Positions 5,855-11,939 of a stretch of DNA of 11,939 nucleotides are shown here, in pieces. Position 1 is the stretch's first letter. Each line of letters starts with the position of its first letter. The stretch spans positions 1 through 11,939 of the forward strand of contig JBFHER010000107.1 in the NCBI GenBank assembly GCA_041584055.1, read 5' to 3'. The position numbers and the translations under genes were made by a program. Below the pieces are notes generated by a model. It made no database searches. It had not been told where the DNA came from and was given only the letters and a program-made list of their open reading frames with translations. The stretch comes from JBFHER01 sp041584055 (GTDB taxonomy: Bacteria > Bacteroidota > Bacteroidia > Bacteroidales > UBA5342).

Positions 5855-6883
5855 ATGAGCAAGGAAAAATTATTTGGGAAAACACTTAAAGAATTACAAG
5901 AATTAAGTCTTGCATTGGGGCTCCCTAAGTTTACCGGAAAGCAAATTGCGGACTGGCTCTATTCGAAAGGCATTTCATCGATTGAAGAAATGACCAACAT
6001 TTCAATAAAAGCGAGAGCTGCGCTTTCTGAAAAGTATGAAATAGGACTATCAGCACCAGTGAAAGTTCAGGAAAGCATTGATGGCACAAAAAAATACCTC
6101 TTTCCAACTATTGATAAAAAATTCATAGAGACGGCCATGATCCCTGATTCGGACCGAAAGACGGTTTGCGTATCCTCTCAGGTGGGGTGCAAAATGGGAT
6201 GTTTGTTTTGCATGACGGGCAAACAAGGATTTCAGGGCAACCTGAGCGCCGGAGAAATCATAAATCAATTTCGGAGCATTGATGAATGGAAGTCGCTGTC
6301 AAACATTGTTTACATGGGCATGGGAGAACCCTTCGACAACCTTGACAATGTGCTTAAAAGTCTGGATATTTTAACTGCTGAATGGGGGTTTGGACTTAGT
6401 CCCCGACGGATCACTGTTTCTTCTATTGGAATAATCCCGGCGATGAAACGATTTCTGGAGGAGAGTGAATGTCATCTTGCGATCAGTCTTCACACACCAT
6501 TTGATCAGGAACGCAAAGAATTGATGCCAATACAAAGTGTGTACTCCATTGAGAAAGTTGTTCAGGCACTCAAAAATTTTGATTTTGGCAGACAGCGTCG
6601 CGTATCCTTTGAATACATAATGTTCAAAGGAATCAACGATGGCCCGGCGCATGTTAAAGAACTTGCAAGGCTTCTGGAAGGTTTAAAATGTCGTCTCAAT
6701 TTAATACGCTTCCATCCCATCCCTGACACACCACTGCTTGGAACTGATTACAAGGACATTGTTGATTTCAGAGATCGTCTTACAAACAAAGGCATTCCTA
6801 CCACCATTCGAGCGTCTCGGGGGGAAGATATTTTTGCAGCCTGCGGTTTACTCTCAACAAAAGAGAAAAAAGGCGAATTATAA
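5855..6883 (+). CDS. rlmN: Dual-specificity 23S rRNA A2503 / tRNA A37 C2-methyltransferase RlmN
   Basis: A 342-residue radical-SAM enzyme of normal length. An N-terminal RNA-binding helical domain (1-90) is followed by IETAMIP (91-97) with the catalytic-site Glu92, then the cluster motif Cys112-x3-Cys116-x2-Cys119 (CKMGCLFCMTG). The SAM-site glycine block YMGMGEPFDNLDNV follows at about 153-166. The C-terminal RGEDIFAACG holds Cys330, the counterpart of the mono-methylated Cys355 of E. coli. Together these separate RlmN from Cfr-type resistance enzymes with fair confidence. The chemistry needs low-potential electrons to reduce the [4Fe-4S] cluster, which gives meaning to the reductase gene directly upstream. 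The end of the gene lies inside a hairpin terminator. Confidence 0.95.
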   Translation: MSKEKLFGKTLKELQELSLALGLPKFTGKQIADWLYSKGISSIEEMTNISIKARAALSEKYEIGLSAPVKVQESIDGTKKYLFPTIDKKFIETAMIPDSDRKTVCVSSQVGCKMGCLFCMTGKQGFQGNLSAGEIINQFRSIDEWKSLSNIVYMGMGEPFDNLDNVLKSLDILTAEWGFGLSPRRITVSSIGIIPAMKRFLEESECHLAISLHTPFDQERKELMPIQSVYSIEKVVQALKNFDFGRQRRVSFEYIMFKGINDGPAHVKELARLLEGLKCRLNLIRFHPIPDTPLLGTDYKDIVDFRDRLTNKGIPTTIRASRGEDIFAACGLLSTKEKKGEL

Positions 6884-6913
6884 AGGTCCATAAGACAACA
6901 CTTACGGACCTTT
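6882..6913. terminator. Hairpin between converging genes, overlapping the rlmN stop
   Basis: The left arm AAAGGTCCATAAG (6882-6894) pairs with CTTACGGACCTTT (6901-6913) with one A-C mismatch and a 6-base loop (ACAACA). The arm begins inside the rlmN TAA stop. It ends in TTT on the plus strand, and its A-flank gives U residues on the minus strand, so it can serve both rlmN and the converging flavin reductase gene. The U-tracts are short, so efficiency is uncertain. Confidence 0.65.
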
Positions 6914-6932
6914 CGCATACAATACGGTTCTT

Positions 6933-7502
6933 CTATTTTTTCTTCTTAACAGAGAATCCAAATTTTCCTATCATCTCACCCAATTGATAATAATGACCAT
7001 GGGAATATGCAATAAGGTTTGCTTTTGACAGTTTAAATGCACCTGTTTCTGTGTCAAGGTATTTGTCATCTGCTATTACATTCACAACCTCTGCTATAAA
7101 CATATCATGCGATCCCAAACTCACAATATCCTTCACTTTGCACTCAATGCTTAAAGGTGATTCTTCAACCGTTGGAGCCTTCACAATGGTAGCTTTCCCT
7201 GGTGTTAATCCCATCTCTTTAAACTTGTTGTACTCCTTTCCACTCCGAACACCACACCAATCCGTTGCCCTTGCCATATCCTCTGTTGTCAGGTTAATCA
7301 CAAACTCCATGTTTTTAACCAACAACTCATATGAATGGCGTTCAGGACGCACAGAAATATAACACATGGCCGGATTTGTACAAAGCGTGCCCGTCCAGGA
7401 CACAGTCATTATGTTATAATATTCAGGTGATGCACCGCAGCTCACCATTACCGCAGGCAATGGATATATCATCGTGCCAGGCTTCCAATTAACTTTCCCC
7501 AT
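6933..7502 (-). CDS. Flavin reductase-family protein (FMN-binding split barrel, flavoredoxin-like)
   Basis: 189 residues. It has the flavin reductase-like layout MIYPLPAVMVSCG (11-23), the flavin-contact segment NIMTVSWTGTLCTNPAMCYI (30-49), SVRPERHSYELL, FVINL, and the later strand block SLGSHDMFIAEVV (about 129-141). The C-terminus ends in a basic KKKK. Family members bind FMN and act as NAD(P)H:flavin oxidoreductases or as flavoredoxin electron carriers in anaerobes; the sequence does not separate these. The gene is co-directional with pyrBI but has a convincing promoter in the 59-base gap. No biochemical link to pyrimidine synthesis is apparent. Confidence 0.85.
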   Translation of the reverse strand: MGKVNWKPGTMIYPLPAVMVSCGASPEYYNIMTVSWTGTLCTNPAMCYISVRPERHSYELLVKNMEFVINLTTEDMARATDWCGVRSGKEYNKFKEMGLTPGKATIVKAPTVEESPLSIECKVKDIVSLGSHDMFIAEVVNVIADDKYLDTETGAFKLSKANLIAYSHGHYYQLGEMIGKFGFSVKKKK

Positions 7503-7525
7503 AATTTCAATTGCTTTTTCGGAAA

Positions 7526-7555
7526 CAAAGTTAAATCGATGAAAGAAAAATCCAA
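7526..7555 (-). promoter_or_regulatory. Bacteroidota-type promoter for the flavin reductase gene
   Basis: On the minus strand TTG (7555-7553) is followed after 19 bases by TAACTTTG (7533-7526). This matches the TTG-N(17-23)-TAnnTTTG pattern of Bacteroidota sigma-A promoters. Initiation would fall about 18 bases before the ATG at 7502. It is the best-matched promoter in the window. Confidence 0.55.
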
Positions 7556-7561
7556 TTTTTA

Positions 7562-8020
7562 CTACTGAATAATTTTCAAATTCTCCTGATCCGTTATTTT
7601 CTCACAATAATGACACTTTAAATCCACAGCTTTTTTATCTGTCACATAAAACCGGGTGGTAATTTTTTGATGATTTGTTATGCATGCCGGGTTCATGCAC
7701 TTCACAATTCCTATTATTTCATCCGGTAACTGAACAACATGTTTTTCAACCACCTGATAATCTTTGATGGTATTCAATTTTGCATCGGGTGCAACCAGGG
7801 CGATTTTATTAATGTCGTCTTGTTTAAATTGTATATCTGCAATTTTAATGATCCCCTTATGTCCAAGGCGGTTGCTTTCAAGGTTAGTACCAAAAGTAAT
7901 CATGGTATCCACCTTATCCAGGCCTAAAATAGAAATAACCTTAAACAAACTATTTGCAGGAATATGATCGATAACTGTGCCGTTTACAAGCGCACTTACA
8001 TTCAATTCTTTCTTTACCAT
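7562..8020 (-). CDS. pyrI: Aspartate carbamoyltransferase regulatory chain
   Basis: 152 residues, close to the usual length of about 153. The N-terminal allosteric nucleotide-binding domain shows the start ELNVSALVNGTVIDHIPA and SNRLGHKGIIKI. The C-terminal zinc domain has the four structural ligands Cys108, Cys113, Cys136 and Cys139 (CMNPAC and CHYC), which dock the regulatory dimer onto PyrB trimers. Together with pyrB this predicts a heterododecameric ATCase inhibited by CTP/UTP and activated by ATP. The gene starts 12 bases after the pyrB stop, as in other pyrBI operons. Confidence 0.96.
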   Translation of the reverse strand: MVKKELNVSALVNGTVIDHIPANSLFKVISILGLDKVDTMITFGTNLESNRLGHKGIIKIADIQFKQDDINKIALVAPDAKLNTIKDYQVVEKHVVQLPDEIIGIVKCMNPACITNHQKITTRFYVTDKKAVDLKCHYCEKITDQENLKIIQ

Positions 8021-8032
8021 TTTTCGTAACGT

Positions 8033-8941
8033 TTAAATTAAACCAAGAGAATGCGCAATGATTGCCATTCTTGCATAAACACCATTCTCCGCCTGTTGGA
8101 AATAATATGCTTTTTCACTGCTGTCAACATCTTCGTGTATCTCATTCACCCGTGGCAGAGGATGCAATACCCGCAAGTTGTCCCTGGTTCCTTTCAACAT
8201 GGCACGTCGTAAAATATAGGTATTTTTTACCTTTTCGTACTCTATCGGATCGGTAAACCGTTCCTCCTGGACCCTGGTCATATAAATGATATCAGCTTCC
8301 GAGATGATGTTAGTGAACTCCAAATGCTCAAAATACCGCAATCCTTTTGAATTTAGAAAGCGCTTGTATTCCTTTGGCATCAGCAACTCATCGGGTGCAA
8401 TAAAATTAAATATGGTATTAAAATGAGCCATGGCCATCAACAAAGAGTGAACCGTTCTACCATATTTTAAATCACCCACCATGAATAGATTGATGTTTTC
8501 AAGACGTCCCTGGGTTTTCATGATTGAATACAGGTCAAGCATGGTTTGTGTTGGATGTTGATTGGCGCCATCCCCGGCATTGATAACCGGCACTCTGGAT
8601 TGTTCTGATGCAAACTTTGCACTTCCTTCCAGGGGATGTCGCATTACAATCAAATCAGCATAGTTACTCACCATTTTAATCGTGTCTTTCAAGGTTTCAC
8701 CCTTTGAGGTACTTGATGAGCGTGAATCAGTAAATCCGATCACCCTTCCTCCAAGGCGATTAATAGCTGTTTCAAAGCTTAAGCGAGTTCGGGTTGAGGG
8801 TTCAAAAAACAAGGTAGCAACAACCTTATCTCCTAAAAGATTTTGGTTTGGATTTTTTTCAAAATAAGCTGCCAGTTCAACAATTCTCAGAATCTCTTCT
8901 TTTGAATAATCGCTGATGGAAACCAAACTTGAGTTTTTCAT
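8033..8941 (-). CDS. pyrB: Aspartate carbamoyltransferase catalytic chain
   Basis: 302 residues, near the 305-311 of the class that associates with PyrI. The carbamoyl-phosphate loop FEPSTRTRLSFE has Ser49-Thr-Arg-Thr-Arg53. The 80s-loop Lys80 (TSKGETLKDT), Arg101-His-Pro, His129-Pro-Thr-Gln (GDGANQHPTQ) and the HPLPR loop at 260-264 are all present, so the active site is intact. It catalyses carbamoyl phosphate + L-aspartate to N-carbamoyl-L-aspartate, the committed step of UMP synthesis. The ATG at 8941 lies 25 bases downstream of the U-run of a hairpin terminator, which suggests attenuation control. An out-of-frame ATG at 8945 is ignored. Confidence 0.97.
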   Translation of the reverse strand: MKNSSLVSISDYSKEEILRIVELAAYFEKNPNQNLLGDKVVATLFFEPSTRTRLSFETAINRLGGRVIGFTDSRSSSTSKGETLKDTIKMVSNYADLIVMRHPLEGSAKFASEQSRVPVINAGDGANQHPTQTMLDLYSIMKTQGRLENINLFMVGDLKYGRTVHSLLMAMAHFNTIFNFIAPDELLMPKEYKRFLNSKGLRYFEHLEFTNIISEADIIYMTRVQEERFTDPIEYEKVKNTYILRRAMLKGTRDNLRVLHPLPRVNEIHEDVDSSEKAYYFQQAENGVYARMAIIAHSLGLI

Positions 8942-8966
8942 TCATGTAACATTTAGTGTGTCAAAC

Positions 8967-9001
8967 AAAAAAAAACCAATATTCGGTATGAATATTGGTT
9001 T
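8967..9001 (-). terminator. Intrinsic terminator in the pyrB leader (candidate attenuator)
   Basis: Reading the minus strand, AAACCAATATTC (9001-8990) pairs perfectly with GAATATTGGTTT (8984-8973) over 12 bp around the 5-base loop ATACC. A run of nine T (8975-8967) follows, its first three also being the end of the stem. It lies in the leader of pyrB on the same strand and 25 bases before its ATG. No gene on that strand ends here except the short leader ORF, so it would end transcription before pyrBI. The A-run on the other side faces the divergent sucA gene, which needs no terminator here. Confidence 0.8.
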
Positions 9002-9121
9002 CTATCTAATTAAGTGTGTGTCTTTAAAAAAATGCCTAAAAACAATAAAAACAAACAGGCATGGAAGGCTTTTAATCATTCCATCTTGTTCATTTTTTTT
9101 TCGCTTCAGTTGATCAGGCAT
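9002..9121 (-). CDS. Putative pyrBI leader peptide (PyrL-like)
   Basis: A minus-strand ORF of 39 codons from ATG 9121 to TAG 9004-9002. It begins MPDQLKRKK and contains the Phe/Val-rich stretch LFVFIVFRHFF encoded by almost uninterrupted T-rich codons. The stop codon abuts the first base of the terminator hairpin (9001), so a ribosome at the end of the ORF would cover the 5' arm. This is the design of the E. coli pyrL leader, where low UTP stalls polymerase in a U-tract and lets the following ribosome block the terminator. An internal in-frame ATG (9079) gives a 25-residue version holding all the U-rich codons and leaves room for a 5' UTR. The peptide itself probably has no function. Resemblance to E. 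coli PyrL is in design and Phe content, not in alignable sequence. Confidence 0.55.
   Translation of the reverse strand: MPDQLKRKKNEQDGMIKSLPCLFVFIVFRHFFKDTHLIR
9032..9062 (-). promoter_or_regulatory. Candidate pause hairpin and U-tract within the pyrBI leader
   Basis: On the minus strand ATGCCT (9062-9057) can pair with AGGCAT (9037-9032) around a 19-base U-rich loop, and a T-run follows at once (9031-9025). The 6-bp stem with U-rich loop and tail is too weak for a good terminator but suits a pause site. The same AGGCAT could also pair with ATGCCT at the leader start codon (9121-9116). Confidence 0.35.
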
Positions 9122-9130
9122 ACTGGAATT

Positions 9131-9138
9131 CAAATTTA
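9131..9138 (-). promoter_or_regulatory. Candidate -7 box of the pyrBI leader promoter
   Basis: TAAATTTG on the minus strand (9138-9131) matches TAnnTTTG exactly. The nearest upstream TTG (9168-9166) is 27 bases away, longer than usual, so the match is partial. Initiation would fall only a few bases before ATG 9121, making that start almost leaderless and favouring the internal ATG at 9079. Confidence 0.35.
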
Positions 9139-9258
9139 GCACTTTAAGATTAAAATTGTTTTATTCAATCAGTTTTTTTTCACACATTTATCAACACATT
9201 TGCAACAGGATAAAAAAGCAAAGTATCAAACCTTTAAACAAACATTTAAAAAAGTAAA

Positions 9259-9266
9259 TATCTTTG
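9259..9266 (+). promoter_or_regulatory. Candidate -7 box of the sucA promoter
   Basis: TATCTTTG fits TAnnTTTG and would place initiation near 9272, giving a 5' UTR of about 60 AT-rich bases. No TTG lies 17-23 bases upstream, so support is limited. The 392-base gap 8942-9333 thus holds the pyrB attenuator and leader on the left and this element on the right; I see no other gene in it. Confidence 0.3.
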
Positions 9267-9333
9267 CTAAAATATGCATTCAAAAAAAACATTTAAATGA
9301 ATTCATTGTTTATAGAACAAAAGATCTCACAAC

Positions 9334-11939
9334 ATGTCGAAAAATAAGGACTTATTCGATTGGATTGCGAACAACGATATCAATTCAATTGAAACACTTT
9401 ATGAGCAATACAGCAAAAACCCCGAGAGCATTGATGTATCCTGGCATGCTTTTTTCAAAGGTTTTGATTTTGCCCTAAGCAATTTTGATGAAAAGGATAA
9501 GACAGAAGATAGCGCACCAATTAATCAAAAAGAATTTCAGGTCGTAAAACTGATACAGGCCTATCGTCAACGGGGACATTTGTTCACGGCAACCAATCCT
9601 GTTCGAAACAGGAGAAAATACTTTCCCACACTTGACATCGAAAACTTTGGTTTAACGGAGCAGGATTTAAACACTGAGTTTGAGGCCGGGCATAACATTG
9701 GCTTAGGTAAAGCAAGTTTAAAAACCATTTTGGATCATCTTAAGGCGACTTATTGTAAATCCATTGGCATTGAATACCTGTACATGCGTCACCCGGAAGT
9801 GGTTGAATGGCTGCAAAACAAAATGGAATCCACAAAAAACACGATTGTGTTTTCAAATCGTCAGAAAACGGCTTTTTATAAGCAGTTGATGAAGGCCGTT
9901 AATTTTGAACAGTTTATTCATAAAAAATTCATTGGCGAAAAGCGGTTTTCTTTGGAAGGATCTGAAGTTTTGATCCCAGCCATCACTGCCCTGGGAATAC
10001 GAGGGGCTGAAATGGGTGTTAAGGAGTACGTGATAGGAATGGCTCATCGAGGAAGACTAAACGTATTGGGCAATGTACTTCAAAAACCTTATGAAGATAT
10101 TTTCAGAGAATTTGAAGGTGACGAATATGAAGAGCACATTTCGTTGGGAGATGTAAAATACCATTTGGGATATGGAAACGACACCAAGCTTGCCAACCAC
10201 GATGTTCGTCTCAACCTTGTTCCCAATCCGTCGCATCTTGAAACAGTGATGCCAATTACCAACGGAATCGCACGGGCTAAGGCTGAACATAATTATGATG
10301 GCAAGGTAAGTGCTGTTGTACCCATTGTTATTCACGGAGATGCTGCGATTGCCGGCCAGGGTGTGGTTTATGAGACCGTTCAAATGTCTCAGCTGCCAGG
10401 GTACAGAAGTGGAGGCACGGTGCACATTGTGATTAATAATCAGGTTGGATTTACAACGGGCTATCTTGAAGCCAGATCGAGCACCTATTGCACCGACATT
10501 GCCAAGGTAAACAGGGCACCTGTCTTCCATGTCAACGGAGATGATGTAGAGGCCATGGTCTATGTGGCACAACTGGCGATGGAGTTTCGACAGAAGTTTG
10601 ACTCAGATGTTTTTATCGACATCCTGTCATATCGTAAATTCGGTCATAACGAGGGAGATGAGCCACGATTTACCCAACCCGTTCTTTACAAAATAATTGA
10701 GAATCATCCCAATCCAAGAGATATCTATGGCAAGCGACTCATTGAAGAAGGTACAATAGATCAGGAAACCCTGGACAAACTAAATCGGGAGTTTAATGAT
10801 AAACTTGAAGAAAAACTGGAGTTAGCGCGTCAGTCAAAGAAACTGAATATTCGCCAATTTCTGCCGAAAACGTGGAAAGGCTTCAGGCATGCAAAAGATG
10901 AAGACTTTTTAGATTCCCCAAAAACAGGAGTTTCTGAAGCCATTCTAAAGGATATTGCCAAACGATTAACAGACCTTCCAAAAGACAAGCCATTCTTTAA
11001 GAAGGCGATTAAGATTGTGGAAGATCGAAAAAAGATGATCAAAGACAATCATTTAGACTGGGGACTGACGGAGCTTCTGGCTTATGGATCCCTTACAGAA
11101 GAAGGCATTGGTGTCCGTTTGAGTGGACAGGATGCAGTTCGTGGCACCTTTGCACACAGGCATGCGGAAGTCACCTACGACAATCTGGAAGGACGTCATA
11201 AACTGTTTTCAAACATCGGGAAGAAAGGGGGTGTTTTTTCTGTATTTAACTCCCCTCTTTCTGAATATGGCGTGATGGGTTTTGAATATGGTTATGCACT
11301 TGCATCGCCCAACACTTTGACGATTTGGGAGGCTCAATTTGGAGATTTCCATAACGTAGCCCAGGTCATCATCGACCAGTTCATCAGTTCTGCCGAGGAA
11401 AAATGGGGCACCATGAACGGACTTGTTTTGTACTTACCTCACGGGTTCGAAGGTCAGGGACCGGAGCATTCCAGTGCGCGCATTGAACGTTTTCTGTCAC
11501 TTGCGGCAAGAAACAACATGCAGATTATGAATTTCACCAATCCTGCAAATTTATTTCATGCACTGCGTCAGCAAAACCACAGGGACTTCAGAATTCCAAT
11601 GGTTGTGTTCACACCAAAGAGCCTGTTAAGACATGCAAAAGTTTATGCAACGCTGCAAGATTTGTCGCAGGGTCAGTTTATGCCTGTGATTGATGATGAA
11701 AATACTGATACAGACGAGGTAAAACGTGTGGTTTTCTGTTCGGGCAAAGTCTACTACGATTTACTGGAAAGAAAAGAAGCACTCAATGCCCGAGATGTGG
11801 CATTGATTCGATTGGAACAGCTCCACCCATTCCCAGATGCTAAAGTCAAAGCAATTATTGCCAAATACAAGAACGCCATTTTACACCTGTGGGTTCAGGA
11901 AGAGCCTGAAAATCAGGGTCCATGGCGATACATTCAAAA
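9334..11939 (+). CDS. sucA: 2-oxoglutarate dehydrogenase E1 component, partial (C-terminus off the right edge)
   Basis: An open frame of 868 complete codons runs from ATG 9334 to the window end without a stop. The N-terminal segment NSIETLYEQYSKNPESIDVSWHAFF is the conserved E1o/E2-contact region. AHRGRLN (237-243) and KYHLGYG follow. The thiamine diphosphate/Mg motif starts at HGDAAIAGQG (334-343) and ends at NNQVG (368-372). Later GHNEGDEP and, in the transketolase-like pyrimidine domain, FEGQGPEHSSARIERF and a C-terminal EEPENQGPW are characteristic of OdhA/SucA and not of PDH E1. The enzyme decarboxylates 2-oxoglutarate and succinylates lipoyl-E2 in the TCA cycle. About 40-60 residues are missing at the end. 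No frameshift is apparent; sucB probably follows outside the window. Confidence 0.96.
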   Translation, partial: MSKNKDLFDWIANNDINSIETLYEQYSKNPESIDVSWHAFFKGFDFALSNFDEKDKTEDSAPINQKEFQVVKLIQAYRQRGHLFTATNPVRNRRKYFPTLDIENFGLTEQDLNTEFEAGHNIGLGKASLKTILDHLKATYCKSIGIEYLYMRHPEVVEWLQNKMESTKNTIVFSNRQKTAFYKQLMKAVNFEQFIHKKFIGEKRFSLEGSEVLIPAITALGIRGAEMGVKEYVIGMAHRGRLNVLGNVLQKPYEDIFREFEGDEYEEHISLGDVKYHLGYGNDTKLANHDVRLNLVPNPSHLETVMPITNGIARAKAEHNYDGKVSAVVPIVIHGDAAIAGQGVVYETVQMSQLPGYRSGGTVHIVINNQVGFTTGYLEARSSTYCTDIAKVNRAPVFHVNGDDVEAMVYVAQLAMEFRQKFDSDVFIDILSYRKFGHNEGDEPRFTQPVLYKIIENHPNPRDIYGKRLIEEGTIDQETLDKLNREFNDKLEEKLELARQSKKLNIRQFLPKTWKGFRHAKDEDFLDSPKTGVSEAILKDIAKRLTDLPKDKPFFKKAIKIVEDRKKMIKDNHLDWGLTELLAYGSLTEEGIGVRLSGQDAVRGTFAHRHAEVTYDNLEGRHKLFSNIGKKGGVFSVFNSPLSEYGVMGFEYGYALASPNTLTIWEAQFGDFHNVAQVIIDQFISSAEEKWGTMNGLVLYLPHGFEGQGPEHSSARIERFLSLAARNNMQIMNFTNPANLFHALRQQNHRDFRIPMVVFTPKSLLRHAKVYATLQDLSQGQFMPVIDDENTDTDEVKRVVFCSGKVYYDLLERKEALNARDVALIRLEQLHPFPDAKVKAIIAKYKNAILHLWVQEEPENQGPWRYIQ

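Noticed and set aside
9032..9062. Reading the ATGCCT/AGGCAT hairpin as a second full terminator
   Set aside because: The stem is only 6 bp with a 19-base loop, too weak to count as a terminator; a pause site is the most I would claim.
9200..9478. 92-codon plus-strand ORF overlapping the sucA start
   Set aside because: It is out of frame with sucA, and its second half would compete with the conserved SucA N-terminus. Its composition follows the AT-rich upstream DNA.
10057..10572. 171-codon minus-strand ORF opposite sucA
   Set aside because: The plus strand here encodes the intact thiamine-binding core of SucA; the minus frame is a shadow with no motifs.
1..11939. tRNA, rRNA, CRISPR arrays, insertion sequences or prophage elements
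   Set aside because: I saw no cloverleaf sequence, no regularly spaced repeats, no transposase or integrase motifs, and no long terminal inverted repeats in the window.

Overview
The window reads as chromosomal DNA of a Bacteroidota bacterium. The signs are an AT-rich sequence, translation starts mostly without Shine-Dalgarno motifs, several matches to the Bacteroidota promoter pattern (TTG, about 19 bases, TAnnTTTG), and a PyrB/PyrI pair beside a 2-oxoglutarate dehydrogenase E1. Bacteroidota is fairly safe; any lower rank would be a guess. The first 5 kb carries genes typical of anaerobes, while sucA at the right end belongs to the oxidative TCA cycle. A facultative or sediment/wastewater lifestyle is plausible but not shown.

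Region 1 (1-5033, minus strand) looks like one co-directional unit. In transcription order it holds a DUF134 helix-turn-helix regulator with a zinc ribbon, a NifX/FeMo-cofactor-family protein, a DUF5320-like Gly/Arg-rich small protein, a second NifX-family protein, a DUF89/ARMT1-like protein, two tandem MinD-type P-loop ATPases each with an inserted 2[4Fe-4S] ferredoxin module, a small VOC-fold protein, and a DUF4405-like membrane cytochrome b that runs off the left edge. There are no nifHDK-like genes here. The two ferredoxin-MinD ATPases with NifX-family proteins most resemble the anaerobe-specific 'orange protein' (ORP) complex described in Desulfovibrio. The DUF134, DUF5320, DUF89, VOC and DUF4405 members make this a distinctive version.

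Region 2 (5203-6883, plus strand) is a two-gene unit, divergent from region 1: a compact ferredoxin-NADP reductase-like flavoprotein and the radical-SAM rRNA/tRNA methyltransferase RlmN, 10 bases apart. It ends at a hairpin that overlaps the rlmN stop codon and probably serves both converging units.

Region 3 (6933-9138, minus strand) contains pyrB-pyrI (aspartate transcarbamoylase) followed by a flavin reductase with its own well-matched promoter. The most interesting element lies just upstream of pyrB. A short, uridine-rich leader ORF has its stop codon directly against a perfect 12-bp hairpin with a U9 tail, 25 bases before the pyrB start. This is the arrangement of the enterobacterial pyrL-pyrBI UTP-sensed attenuator, here in a Bacteroidota-like genome.

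Region 4 (9334-11939, plus strand) is sucA, open at the right edge.
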